Shown here: in pieces, positions 1 through 12,169 of the stretch
How the letters are laid out: each line of letters opens with the position of its first letter
Position numbering within the stretch: the first letter of the stretch is position 1
Source: Hyperoodon ampullatus
Taxonomy: Eukaryota > Chordata > Mammalia > Artiodactyla > Ziphiidae
Direction of reading: 5' to 3'
Assembly (NCBI GenBank): GCA_949752795.1
Contig: OX457057.1
Span: 7,926,632-7,990,631 of the forward strand
DNA: 64,000 nucleotides
Position numbers and translations under genes: made by a program
The notes under the pieces: generated by a model
Told to the model about the DNA's origin: nothing
The model's database searches: none
What the model saw: only the letters and a program-made list of their open reading frames with translations

Positions 1-815
1 ACTTTACAGGTGCTGTCAACCTAGAATTTGAACTTCCTATGCTCTAGAAAGACAAATTATTAAGTTGAACTTGTTCTGTGTTCTTTTTAATGTCTCCTTG
101 AACTGCTGTTGTTCCTCCAGTTTGGTGGCCTTCAACAGCACTCTGTGTTTCCACGTTTGTATACTGGAATGTGGACACAAGTCAGGGTTTTTAAAAACAT
201 TTAATATAAATTTGAGTTGGTTTAGAGAACATATGTGGAAAAGAGGCCAAGGCCCACAGGTAAGATTGAGATAAAAAAAGACAACTTTGAGTATGAATCC
301 AAGTCCCAATAGCAGCTAATTAGTGTCTAGATAGTTCCTTCAGAAATTTTTTAATTAACATAAATTCATGTCTCTTGTATGTGAAACCAGCATAATATTT
401 TAAAAAATTAATGGGAAATAATGGAGGCTAAACCAGTCTGTCATCTACCATATTAACTGAGCTACCAAATATGAGGTAGCTCACTTTTTTCCCATGAGTG
501 TATTTTTATATATTTAGAACAATAGCGTACAGGCTATTTAATCTCTGTATTTTCACTTAACATAATAACTAGCATTTTCTCAAGAGGCATTACCAGCTTC
601 ATAATTATTAAAGAATATAAAACTCAGTTTTTAAAAGAAGTTTAGAGAGTTGCTTTGGGGCAAAAGGGATAAATTTTTATTAATAATCAAAATCCCATGT
701 ATCTTGAGACTAAACTGTCTCAGTGTGCCATATATTGTGAATTATTAATTCATTTTGAGCTAAAATTGGAATTGGATTTTTTTCTGGAAAAAATAGTTGT
801 TTCCTCTTATCTTAG
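1..815. other. KIF1B: KIF1B intron, 3' part
   Basis: This is AT-rich intronic sequence ending in a pyrimidine-rich tract and the acceptor AG at 814-815. I looked for a further KIF1B exon here. The only exon-like stretch (about 119-265) reads into nothing I recognise, so I see no gene content in it. Confidence 0.6.
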
Positions 816-3800
816 GCATGCAGAGGAGGAGAAGGAAAATTTTGGATACATCAGTGGCGTATGTGCGGGGAGAAGAGAACTTAGCAGGCTGGCGGCCTCG
901 TGGAGACAGCCTCATCCTTGAGCACCAGTGGGACTTGGAGAAGCTGGAGCTCCTGCACGAGGTACCCCGGGGCATGGGGTGCGCAGGTGAACTCTCGGGC
1001 AAGATTCCCTCAGCATCATCAGTCTTACACTCACCTCCTGTCTGTGATCCTGGCTTTGCAGTTTTCGATCATGATGGAGGCATAATATTTTGCTTATTAA
1101 GATCTTGATGAGCTTTGTGTTTGCTGAGGCTGTAGTGTTGATCTTCTTAGGTGGAGAAAACCCGCCACTTCCTGCTGCTCCGTGAGAGACTTGGTGACAG
1201 CATCCCCACATCCCTGAGTGACTCATTGTCCCCCAGCCTCAGCAGTGGGACCCTCAGCACCTCCACCAGCATCTCCTCTCAGATCTCAACCACCACCTTT
1301 GAAAGTGCCGTCACACCCAGTGAGAGCAGTGGCTACGACTCCACAGACATTGAAAGCCTGGTGGATCGAGAGAAAGAGCTGGCTACCAAGGTGTGGCTCC
1401 CTGCCTCTGCTGAGCATTTTCCCCCGTGAGGCTCTGTGAGCTGGCGTTTCTGTTTTTTCACTTGCATTTTCATCTTTCTTTGAGGGCCTCTGTTTCAAGG
1501 CCTGTGCTCACACTGTGAATATAGAAATAAATGAGACTTAACTTCTACCCTTAATAAGTTGACAGGCAAGGGGGTGACAAGCTTACAATAGAGGTTTGGT
1601 TGAGAATGCTGTGGGAGCCGGAGGAGAGGCCTGCCCAGGAGGGCACTCGTGGACTGACCTTGGAAGGATGCGCAGGAGGGAGCCAGCGGCGTCCTGCACG
1701 ATCATTGTGAGGGAATCCGTGCAGGAGAGGGACAGGAGATGGAGTTGGAGAGATAGGGCAGGGCCAGATCACGAAGAGTCTATGTGCTGGACTAAAGCGT
1801 CCAGAATATCCCGGGGGTGACTTGGAAATGTTTCAAACAGGTATTTGTTTTAGAAAGGTTTCTCTGGCAGCAGTAAAGAGGATGGATTTGTGGTGAAGAG
1901 ACAGGCTAGAGGCAGAAAGAATTCTTTATTTCAGTAATCCAGATGAGAAACGGTAAAGTTTTTAACTATGGCGGGGGTGTGTGGGATGAAGAAGAATCAC
2001 GGGAGAGACATTTGGAAGGTAGAATCCGCATTCCTTGTTGCCTGGATAACAGCAGGAGAGGGCAGAGAGGTTGTTGAGGATGACCACCAGGCATGTGGGT
2101 CTGAGCAACTGGCTGACAATGGAATACAGAAATAAGAGGGATTTTGTGTTCTTTTCAATAATCAAATGGTCGTCTAGTTGATTTGGGAACGTATGTCCAT
2201 CCAGAAACCTCCATGCCTTTTAGTACCAGGGCAAATGGAGAATGAAAGGGATGCTGTTGCATTCTTAAGCACTTTAAACTGTGGTGTTTACGGTAATTCA
2301 CTTTTGTAGTCATGAGAATGGCTTTTTATCCACTCATTTTATCGTCTTTGTTAGGCTTGTACCAGGCCTCTCTTGCTATGTACTCAGTTAATTTCTAGAG
2401 CTATTTGAGCAGCACCTGAGCTCCACTGTGAGTCTTAGGCATGGTATTTTCCCTTCCTGCTTTAATCCTGGGCTTTGTTTAACCATTGAAACTTACTCTT
2501 CCCTCTCTCTTCCCTAGTGCCTGCAACTTCTCACCCACACTTTCAACCGAGAATTCAGCCAGGTGCACAACAGCATCAGTGACTGCAAGGTGAGCAGCTC
2601 TCATTTCCTGTGCTCAGGTTTTGCTGCTTTTAGGTGGCTTGAGATGGGCATAGCATCATATGTGAGGCTGTATGACATATCTGCTCTGTCGTTTATTTAA
2701 TTTTTCAGTCAGAACACTGACTTCTGAAGATAAAAGTATTCTTCTGTGTCTCTTAGAGTAATTATGAGATGGGAAACATTTGGGCTTTTCCCTGAATCCC
2801 TTGGAGAAGAGTATTCTGCAGGGGGTGATATATTATTATATGGCAAAAGGCACAAGAAGTCCTGAGGTTCTTGGTGGCATGAAATTTTGTTGCCTTCGAC
2901 AAAGAGTGAGGTGAACACTTTAAAGAATTTCTGCATCATTCACTCTGTTCTGGTCATCTTCACCTTTTTTGCTATTCCCTAGACACTCCAAGCTTTCCGC
3001 CTTGAGGTTGTGTACGGTGGCTGTGCATTTACCCAGTATAACCTTCCAGATAGTCCCATGATTCGCTCCTTTATTTCAGTTTTCTGCTCAGATGTTGCCT
3101 CCTTGGAGCGGATTTCCTTAACCACCCTATGTAAAGCCAGCAGCCCTCTGAAACCTTTTTTTTTTTTTTACATCTTTATTGGAGTATAATTGCTTTACAA
3201 TGGTGTATTAGTTTCTGCTTTATAACAAAGTGAATCAGTTATACATGTGTTCCCATATCTCTTCCCTCTTGCATCTCCCTACCTCCTACCCTCTCTGAAA
3301 CCTTTTAACCTGCTTCTCTGCTTTACTTTTTGCTGTAGCACTGATCCCTGCCTGACACTTCTTAAAGTGTTTGTCGATTGGTTTATTATCTGCCTTCTCC
3401 ACTTAAAGTGTAAGCTCCAGGAGGGCAGGGCCTCGGCCGTATTCTTAGAACAGTGTCTGTTGTTCTTGGTTCTTGGCACATATAGGTAGGGTCATTTAGT
3501 TAATACAGGAGGCTGTAGCAATATAAAATATAAACATTTTATAAATATAAAAAGCTAGCCTTGCCTCTTTTATAAATGTCTTTTTTTTTTTTTTTTTTTT
3601 TTTGCGATATGCGGGCCTCTCACTGTTGTGGCCTCTCCCATTGCGGAGCACAGGCTCCGGACACGCAGGCTCAGTGGCCATGGCTCACGGGCCCAGCCGC
3701 TCCACGGCATGTGGGATCTTCCCGGACCGGGGCACGAACCCGTGTCCCCTGCATCGGCAGGCGGACTCTCAAACACTGCGCCACCAGGGAAGCCCTTTTA

Positions 3801-6800
3801 TAAATGTCTTGATTCCTCTTCTGACACTTTGGCCAAAAATTTTCGTAAGAATTGTTTTCTTGAATGGCCTGAAACAGAAGAGGATTTATGAACATGAGGT
3901 CACTGGCTGTCAAAGCTTCTTACTGCAGAGGTGGTTTTGTTCATCTGAATCTCACTTGCTGTGTTCTGTTTTCTTCCAGTTGTCTGATATTTCTCCAGTC
4001 GGACGGGATCCCTCTGTGTCCAGTTTTAGCAGTGCTACCCTCACTCCCTCCTCCACCTGCCCCTCTCTGATAGATGCTAGGAGCAACTCTTTGGATCAGA
4101 AGTAAGTACCCAGATTTCACTGACAAAAGCTAATTTAAGAACCAAGGGAAATGCCAACCTTCCGCTAGCTCAGTGGTTCTCAACCGAGGGCAGCAGCGTC
4201 CCCCTAGGCAGCCTTGGGAAACATGTGGGAGCCTTTTCTGGATGTCACAGTGACTGGGAAGATGCTGCTGACATCTCTTAACGTCATACGTTTTACTGAC
4301 TTTCTGCATCAAGTCACTGACTCCTCTTCTTCATCCCCTTTTGTGTGATTTGTTCTTGTATTCACACCCCTGATTGTCTCCTCAGTGAGATCAGACACAG
4401 GAAGCCCCATCCTGGGAAAAATATTTTGAAACTACTTTGGAAAAAATATTTTAATGACACAAGAAAACATATAGGTAAGAAGAATAGAGATGAAGTCCAT
4501 GAATGATTCCATGAACTCATCATTAGAATTGCTGCTGTGCAGTGTGCCATCAGGCTCCTTCGCCCTGTCTCCATTCATTATGCTCACCTGTCACAACCTA
4601 CCTGGTTATTATCCAGCTGTCTATCTTCCTGTATCAACACTGAGGCAGTGGGCTGGAGAAAATAACACAACCAGGTAATTTAATTGAATCTGGGATGCCA
4701 TCAACTCTAAGACATTATTTTTATATACCACTAAAAGAAAAAGCAATGCCAACTAAGATGTGACATGCCATCAATTACAAGATGCATCCCAATTCGAGAA
4801 ATGGTAAAGTTTGAGAAAAATGGGCTTTTTGGAATTGGTGAAATGCAGTTAATTAGACTAAGCTGCTCTACAAAGATAACAGTACAGAGCGCGGGGATCC
4901 TCTGTCTCACGTCGGTTCCGAGCTGGTCCTGGTTGGTGGAGCACCTCTGCTCCAGACAGCCGTTCAGGGGCCCAGCTTCTTCCCACGTGTCTGCTCACTC
5001 TGCCAGCCCCTCAGGCAGCGGTCCTCAGACTTCAGTGGCATCAGCATCACCTGGGAGGCTTGTTAAAGCCCAGGTGGCTGAACCCCATTCAGAGTTCCTA
5101 ATTCTGTATGTCTGAGTTGGAGCCTGAGAATTTGAATTTCTAACAAGTTTTCAGGTGAAGTTGATGCCGCTGATCAGGGACCTCACTTTGAGAACCGCTG
5201 CCCTTGGTGGTGCCCTAGGTGTGGCCTTGAGACTAAATAGAAACATATAAAGGAATGGAGTTCATATTCAATACTCTTTTGTTTAGAGGGTGTCAGGGTA
5301 GGAAGAGAGACTGAGTGACTTGGTGCTCATCAGTGATGAGTTTCCTTCATAACCGCAGAAGGATGTGACACCAGGTGAATCTGGGGTTACGTGTCGGACG
5401 CCAGCTTCGTCGTCTTAGCCAAGCTCTCTGGAACTGATGTTTGCAACGTCCCTGGTGTTCGGGGAGAGGCACTGTTCCTCCTGGTGAGATGGCTGTGTGT
5501 TGACCTTACTGAAGCACCTGTTACCCCTTTCTTCCTAACCTCTCTCTTTTCAAGGACCCCAGAAGCCAATTCCCGGGCCTCTAGTCCCTGCCCAGAATTT
5601 GAACAGTTTCAGATTGTCCCAACTGTGGAAACGCCCTATTTGGCCCGAGCAGGAAAAAATGAATTTCTCAATCTTGTTCCAGATATTGAAGAAATTAGAC
5701 CAGGGTGAGTACTATACTGAACAGGGATGCCAGGTATTAAAAGACAAATTAGGGCTTCCCTGGTGGCGCAGTGGTTGAGAGTCCGCCTGCCAATGCAGGG
5801 GACACGGGTTCGTGCCCCGGTCCGGGAAGATCCCACATGCCGCAGAGCGGCTGGGCCCGTGAGCCATGGCTGCTGGGCCTGTGCGTCCGGAGCCTGTGCT
5901 CCGCAACAGGAGAGGCCACAGCAGTGAGAGGCCCGCGTACTGCAAAAAAAAAAAAAAGACAAATTAGCAGGAATTTACTTTTAGCTCTTCTACATGAGGT
6001 CTGCATTACAGTCTAATGCAAATGGAATCAGGGTGAAAGAGTGCTGGGCTGGGTTTCCGCTCCAGGTGTATCACCGCCACCCAGCACAGCACGTGGTGGT
6101 GGTGCTTTGTGCTCTTTTGCTGCATTTCTTCGGCAGATAAGATTCTAGACCAAGTAGATCATTTGCCTGTTTCGTTCAGCCTGGGGACTTGGACTAGGTC
6201 TGTTTTGATGGCCCTCGGCTCATGATCACTTTATTTTTGTGAGAAACTAACCTCTCATGTACTGTCCTTTTCAGCTCAGTGGTCTCTAAGAAAGGATATC
6301 TGCATTTCAAGGAGCCACTTTCCAGCAACTGGGCTAAACATTTTGTCGTGGTCCGTCGCCCCTATGTCTTCATCTATAACAGTGACAAAGACCCGGTGGA
6401 GCGTGGCCTCATTAACTTGTCCACAGCGCAGGTGGAATACAGCGAGGACCAGCAGGCCATGGTGAAGGTCAGTCCTGCCCTCTCTTGCTTTTCATTGCCA
6501 CGCACAGCCTTCCCCGTTGAGTTCTGAACTCCGTCGTGTGGTGTGGAATCTCTCTTTTGTATTTGGTGTCTCTGAACCTTCAGTGTGAAGGGCCGTGTGC
6601 CCTCTGAATATGGCTGGTGGTCCCCACTGTTCAGTATCCATAGTAACTTTCTCATCTTCCTGTGTCTCTTTTAGACACCGAACACCTTTGCTGTATGCAC
6701 AAAGCACCGTGGGGTCCTTTTGCAGGCTCTCAATGACAAGGACATGAACGACTGGTTATATGCCTTTAACCCACTCCTTGCTGGCACAATACGGTAAGAA

Positions 6801-7397
6801 GTTGTTCCTGTGTTTGCTTCCTCTCCTTGGTTTTTGCTTCCAGGGACGTCAACATAAACAGAAAAGGAAGTCTTGTTGCAAACAAGTTTAAAATAGAGGA
6901 AGGACAGGAGTGTAAATGTGGTTGTAAGGTGACGATGAGGCCTCAGCTTCTCATAAGGTGGCATCTGGTGTCCCCAACGGCTAAGGAGACTCTGGTCACA
7001 TTTGTACCCAGTTAATCTCCTGCTTTGACTTTTTATTCTTAAGGGGTCTACAGCTGGGGTCTGTGGGACCGAGTAAAGGGAAGATTGTGAGAACCTTAAC
7101 GGTCTCCCAATATTCGGCCATATGATCTGGCCTCAGATCCTGTGAGGGGCTTGTGTCCCAGGGTCCCCAGAGTGAGGAGGACCACTGGCCGGCCTGCTTG
7201 TTCAGGGGCTTAGAGACCCGGGCCTGCAGTGCAGGATGGGAGGACGTGCAAGGAGGGGAGCACAGAGGAGGAATACCTGCGAGGGCAAGAGCCCCGGATC
7301 CAGTTTTCCAGTCCCGCCGTCTGTCTGATCCTCTGATCCCTTTTTTGCCCACAGGTCAAAACTCTCCCGCAGATGCCCAAGCCAGCCGAAGTACTAG
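816..7397 (+). CDS. KIF1B: KIF1B, C-terminal part (kinesin-3 motor, PH domain)
   Basis: This is the 3' end of KIF1B, a kinesin-3 motor that carries synaptic vesicle precursors (long isoform) along microtubules toward the plus end. Coding exons are 816-961, 1151-1390, 2518-2589, 3980-4101, 5555-5704, 6275-6467, 6675-6793 and 7355-7397, with stop TAG at 7395-7397. All junctions seen are GT-AG and phases match, giving 360 residues. The first exons encode a basic [10 protein letters not shown] stretch, then a Ser/Thr-rich linker ([20 protein letters not shown]). Exons at 6275-6793 encode the lipid-binding pleckstrin-homology domain, from about [13 protein letters not shown] to [13 protein letters not shown], which docks membrane cargo. 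The tail ends [13 protein letters not shown]. The motor, FHA and central parts lie upstream of the window. Near-identity to remembered human KIF1B leaves little doubt. Small differences are Gly-Ser where human has Ser-Ser at the 5704/6275 junction, and Pro for Ser in the last four residues. Confidence 0.95.
1600..2150 (+). repeat. L2-type LINE fragment
   Basis: Purine-rich text with phrases typical of L2 3' regions (gain in 'aggagag', 'acaggctagaggcag', 'cagtaatccagatgagaa', 'ctgagcaactggctgacaatgg') lies in the KIF1B intron between exons at 1390 and 2518. Edges are approximate and divergence is high. Confidence 0.5.
3156..3288 (-). repeat. L1 3'-end fragment
   Basis: A T-run followed by 'acatctttattggagtataa' is the reversed 3' end of a young artiodactyl/cetacean L1. 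It is flanked by near-copies of ccctctgaaacctttt (about 3144 and 3289), so this is a 5'-truncated insertion of about 130 bp in a KIF1B intron. Confidence 0.75.
3581..3795 (-). repeat. CHR-type SINE
   Basis: This is a tRNA-derived cetacean SINE, reversed: a T-tract (the A-tail), a body, and the tRNA-like head ending 'gccaccagggaagccc'. The target duplication ttttataaatgtc is present on both sides (3568-3580 and 3796-3808). The internal promoter A box (tggcgcagtggtt type) and B box (ggttcgtgcccc type) are readable on the minus strand. Confidence 0.9.
4166..4262 (+). repeat. MER20-like DNA transposon fragment
   Basis: The text 'agtggttctcaaccgagggc' followed by a degraded 'cttgggaaacatgtgggagc' and 'gatgtcacagtgactggg' matches the start of MER20-type hAT elements. 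Short and diverged. Confidence 0.45.
5013..5205 (+). repeat. MER5A-like hAT element
   Basis: The sequence runs from 'cggtcctcagacttcagtgg' through 'catcagcatcacctgggagg' to 'tttgagaaccgctg', the classic MER5A layout with complementary ends (cctcagactt / tttgagaacc). It sits in the KIF1B intron before the exon at 5555. Confidence 0.7.
5753..5954 (+). repeat. CHR-type SINE
   Basis: This is a full copy on the + strand from 'ggcttccctggtggcgcag' to an A-tail. The target duplication aaagacaaattag lies before (ending 5752) and after (5955-5967). It is about 50 bp downstream of the donor of the KIF1B exon ending at 5704. Confidence 0.9.
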
Positions 7398-8653
7398 GTG
7401 ACAGCCGAGCGCCCTCACTCGCCTTCCAAGAGATAAAGAAAGTGTTACCTCTCATTCCTCTTTGTGATTTCTTGATGGTTATTCTTGTGTGTGATCCTGT
7501 GGCTTAAGTGCTTGTCCCTCCTTGTCCAGCACTTTTTCTATCGCTCCTGGTCCTCATCCCCATTGCTCTGTACTCTTTTCTTTTTTCCTGTGCTGAGAAT
7601 CTTGTTAGAAGCATGTGGCCTAACAAAAGGGGGGGAAAAAACGAACAAAAAACAAAAACCCAGAGGGGATCCAGTGAATCTCCCAATTATTTTTTGGTGT
7701 ATTTTGGCTTCCTTTTGTGTGATAGGTCCCCATATGACCACCTCTGATGTCTGTACTGCTGTCTTTGGATATCTCTGTCTGTTGTTCAAGACAACATAAT
7801 TTTTCTTTTCGTTGTGATATAATTTTAATTTTTCTTATAATTTTAATTTTTCTTGTGGCTTAGAGACTAAAGGAAGAGACATCTGGTCTTTTATAGAACC
7901 TGAGAGGAAGAAACTTACCTTTTCCCCTTCTGTCTCTTTTTGCCATGACTAATCCTTACATTTTCCATTCAGGAAAAGGGTTGTAGTGAGCTTAAAAATG
8001 GGACAGGTGTATTCTCCGAAATTGGGGCTTATTTAGAACATAGTTATGTAATTTTCATTTAGTGGAAGAGACTTTTCAGCAGGTTTGGGACAGTGGCTGC
8101 TGTTGACCTTATAAGAAGGCAAGAGCCAGGGCTGTTATTGCTGATGGATTTCAAAGGGCCGTGGGACTTGGGCCATGACAGTGGGGGTCGGTAGGATTCT
8201 TGTATTCCCTCACAGCAGGGCTCCTGTGAGCTGTTTGTCTCCACTGGGAGGGAGCCTCTTCTCTCTGAGTCTCAGTTCTGTTCTTGGAGGTAGTAATGAC
8301 AGTGGCACAGTGTGGAGTTAGCACCATGGTGTCATGTACAAACATCCCACAAGGAGGGAGTGTCTCACCATCTGGCGATGAACTTGACGGTCTTTGTCAG
8401 CATTACGATTATGATAATGCCGGGTAGTGTTGTAGCTCCCTTCGATCAAAGAACTCTAGCTCTTAAGTGTAAACTTGGACGTGTCCCTCTGAATCCAGTG
8501 GTCATTTTCGGTGATCCTTGTCAAACTGAAAACACTTTCAATGATGCTTGTCTCCCTATGCTCATAGATAAGCGAACATGGCAGGCTTTGCTTTCTGGAC
8601 CCCAGAATTATAACGGACTTCCTGCCACCACTAAGAGCAAAAGGACACCTGGG

Positions 8654-8719
8654 GGCAGAGAAGAGGGTCCACCTGAACCCTGGCCAGGCAGAGAAGAGGG
8701 TCCACCTGAACCCTGGCCC
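8654..8719 (+). repeat. 33-bp direct duplication in the KIF1B 3' UTR
   Basis: Two adjacent 33-base units beginning ggcagagaagagggtccacc are almost identical; only the last base (a/c) differs. No third copy is seen. Confidence 0.9.
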
Positions 8720-11521
8720 CAGGCCTGGTCATTTGTCTCCTCCTTGATTATCTCCATCGTGCGTGGAAATACTGCCAGAGGAGAAAGGAGGAAGGAGCTC
8801 ACTGCCGGTAGCCTCCTTCTGTGACAGAACAGGATCGCCTGCTTCCAGAGGCCCTCGTGGAAGATTCTCTTTCTCTTTCAGCTGCAGTAAGTGTCACAGG
8901 AATGACATGGGAGAGAAGGCCTCCAGTTACTTCAGGTGTTTTGCCAGTTGACTTGGGGCTGCTCTGTACCATCCTTTACTGCCCTCGCTCACACCTCTGT
9001 CTGACCATCCATCCTTCAGGTGTTCAGGAAAGTATCTGCTTCCACTTTGTGGAGATCCTCCGCCGGGGGTCCTCCGCCTCGAGGGTGCTGACTCTCGGGT
9101 AGCAAAGGGGAAGGGCCCGTGCGCTCAGCAGAATGGGTGCTGGGCAGGCTCGCCAGCACCCAGACCCTTGCCTCTGCCTTCCTGGAGGGGCTCATCTCCT
9201 GGCTTCGTTCATCATAATTGCTTTGCAAAGAGGAGGAAAAGGGAGTCACGGAGAGCTTAACAAAAGAAAGACTAGAAATCAAAGGCTATGACCTTACCTG
9301 AAAAATGATCAAGAAAAATTCTATGGTAGACTTTTTAACTTTCTTCCTCTCCTTAAAACATAGGTCACTAACTCTAATGTTACTTGTTTTCTAAGTGGTG
9401 CTTCAGACTTTAAAGTAGTTAGAGGTTTCTTGTCTAATGGACACAACGTGCCCTTCCAGTGTCCGCTCAAATCCAGGGTCTGCCCGTGCTTAGAGACAGC
9501 TTCCTGGGCTGAAATTAAATCTAGTTTCAGGGAAACGAAGATGAGATTTGAAGGTTACTTTTCGAATTAAATCATGGATGCTGCTGCTGTTACAGAGTCT
9601 GATAGGAGGATCCGTGTCTGTGGCAAAAGGAGGCCGGGGGGAGCCGAGGGAGATAGAATCAAGTGATACAGTGAGATGACTCTTGTTTTTTATTCTAACT
9701 TAAACAAAACTGGCTTGGAAAGTCTTTGCTTTGGAATGTCAGATACTAGAAGAGGCAGAGGTGAGAAGGCCTTGTGAGGCAGCGGGGGCCTTGGCTGCGG
9801 ATCCCCGGTACACACAGCCCCCACTGGTGTCCCTTTCTCTAGGGGTCTGTTTTCAGATTGGAGTTGGAGCAGTTTCAGGATTGATGTTCCCTTTCCAGGC
9901 AGGTCCATCCCCACTTTGAAGCTCTGAGAGAGAATTTATGGCAGGAATTATTTATGAGGCTTTCACGGAAGACAAAGTGTCAGGAAAGTTGAAAGAACTC
10001 AAACCTTTAAGGAAACCACCTTTTAAAGGTTGGTTTGTTTGTTTGTTTCCTTTTTTTTTTTCTCTTGAAGCACACCTTTAAACAAGCAAATAATAATAAT
10101 AATAAAGCAAGAAAGAACACTTATACAAATTTAGGGGAAATGAGCGCTAGAGTAACCATCTCCTTCCCTCCCTCCCCCATCCTCCTTTCTCCTGCCAGAG
10201 CAAAAGACGGCCTCACAGCTTCCACCAGACCAGTGCTCACACCCTCCTGTCTCCGCGCCTGCCTGGGGGTCACTCAGCTCTCAGGCCTGGCTCTGCGGGG
10301 TCCGCCAGCCCACGCACACAGCCACGAGCGCAGGGAAGGGCTGCTTTTGGCAGCTGGGTGAGCACTTGGATTCCAGTACGTTTTGATAATGTGAGGGAGG
10401 TCGAGGGAAATGATTTTTCCCAACTACGACTACTCATATTTTGGATGAGATTTTTCAGCTCTTGTAAGATGAAGGAATCAATTAAGCCATTGTGGAAGAT
10501 CTTTTGGTACCTAAAGTAAAATGACTTCTCCTGGCACATATATCAAAGCAAAGACTTTGTTGTCTGCTGCTTGTTGTCTGATTTACAGGGATATTTAATT
10601 TTGTAAGGTATTTGTATATTTATACAGCTGTAATTAATTGCACATTGAACTGGAAAAGCAAGGATGACCTAGCGTGCAGCACCTGCTGGTACTTGGCATT
10701 CCCTCGTCTGGGTTCCACTAGGGTTCTCCTGGACAGTGTCAGGGCTTGTTCATTTCTTGTTTGACTCGGATCCTTCATTTTACCTTTTGGTTCCCTTTTT
10801 AAAATGTGATTGTTAACCTGCTCTTTAAAAAGAAAGAGACTAATTTTGCTGCTGCTCTCAGAAGGTTTGCTGAATGTATTTAAATAAGACTCTAACTCGT
10901 GTGCACTGCAGCTGTCCACTGTGGCCAGTGATGATTCACCCAAGTGTGTGGCCAGACCATGACTGTGTAGCAGGAATGTATTGATTTGTGCTTCCTTAGT
11001 AAATGGAGATATCAGCTGAGAGATGATCTGCTGCTGTTGTGTTCCAAAAGGCCACTTATGAAACCTGCATTCGAGCCCCATAAAATCTTAGGAAAGCCCT
11101 AGTCATTTAAAGGAAGAAGTTAGAGTTGATACAAATTTCACATTAAAAACTCAGCCTAAAGGGCTTGTGCTCAGACGGAATGTGTGAGTTGAGGTTGGTC
11201 TCTTGCCAAACCCTGGCCGTCGTGTGTTGTTTTCATGTCTTCAAGTTAATTTTTTTCATGCTGCGTATTCTGGCATCAGTTCACCTGAGGAATCCATCAG
11301 CCTTCTCGTGAGTCGTCTTAGACTTTGTGGCTCTGAAGTACTTGTCCGGTGAGACTTCAAGTCCCTTGTTACCATCCTCATGCACAAAACCCATGAAGCA
11401 TACATAAGTGGCCTTTTTGAACCAAGACTTTGCAAACTGATCTCTCCCCAGGGAAGGAGTTGAGCGCATTTAGCAACAATGTACATTATTAATTTCAGAT
11501 TTTCATTTTCGTGTTTTATTA

Positions 11522-11569
11522 TGTAAATATTATCTGATGTTCGGAGCCTGAGTATACAGAATGTAAATA
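11522..11569 (+). promoter_or_regulatory. Two Pumilio response elements in the KIF1B 3' UTR
   Basis: The exact octamer TGTAAATA occurs at 11522-11529 and again at 11562-11569, both inside the repeated decamer ATGTAAATAT, 40 bases apart and about 125-170 bases before the poly(A) signal. UGUANAUA is the known binding site of PUM1/PUM2, which repress and destabilise neuronal mRNAs. Binding here is inference. Confidence 0.5.
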
Positions 11570-11693
11570 TAGTTCTTGTATTTGTACTAATTCTGGTTCT
11601 TTTGCTGAATAGCCTTAGATGTGCAATGCAGACATTATCTAACTGTGTATGGTAACCTTGCATCACGGAACTATTAGTGAACGAGGTAAAAAT

Positions 11694-11699
11694 AATAAA
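11694..11699 (+). terminator. KIF1B distal poly(A) signal AATAAA
   Basis: A canonical AATAAA is followed after about 20-30 bases by a GT/T-containing downstream region (gatgtgagtttattcc). It marks the probable end of the long KIF1B transcript. Confidence 0.7.
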
Positions 11700-12169
11700 G
11701 GTACAACCAGTGCATCAGAAGGCTCTTGATGTGAGTTTATTCCTACACCCTTTGAAAGGTATTTACACAAAGATTTTTCTTGATTTGCAAAGATATTACT
11801 CTTCTGGGACAGATGTCACCATGCTATGACCTACATGTTACTTTCTGATAATGCAAAACAGCAGTTATTATATAACCAATGTGATGCTGTTTCTTTGGAA
11901 GTACGTTCCTCCCGGTTAGAGAAGTGGCTATTTTAGGTGGAAGATTTTCCTTTTTTTTCTCCCAAAGCCTCTGTTTATATACCTACCAATGATTCTGTAG
12001 TGTTGTTGTAGGGTGGGTGATGGAGGGGTTGAAATTTTCACTGTGTCAGTTTAACAAGTTCCTGTTGTGAGCAGAGAATGAGCAGGGACCACTGTCCTGG
12101 GTATTTGGGGAGAAATGGAAGCAGGGAAGGGAAGCAGCATTCAGGCAAAAAGCAGCAATTCGTTCAGTG

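Larger units (their letters stand above)
7398..11718 (+). other. KIF1B: KIF1B 3' UTR
   Basis: The stretch from the stop at 7397 to the first good distal AATAAA (11694-11699) is free of recognised repeats of the young SINE class and has no conserved reading frame. That suits the multi-kilobase 3' UTR known for KIF1B. It contains a (TTTG)n run at about 10032, an (AAT)n run at 10089-10105 that itself includes AATAAA (10101-10106) and could be an alternative poly(A) signal, and two Pumilio-type motifs near the end. The exact cleavage site is inferred. Confidence 0.75.

Noticed and set aside
5753..5830. tRNA genes
   Set aside because: The A-box and B-box resemblance belongs to tRNA-derived SINE heads; no cloverleaf with a proper acceptor stem was found.
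10620..11081. 153-codon minus-strand frame in the KIF1B 3' UTR
   Set aside because: No recognisable family, and antisense to a 3' UTR; likely chance.
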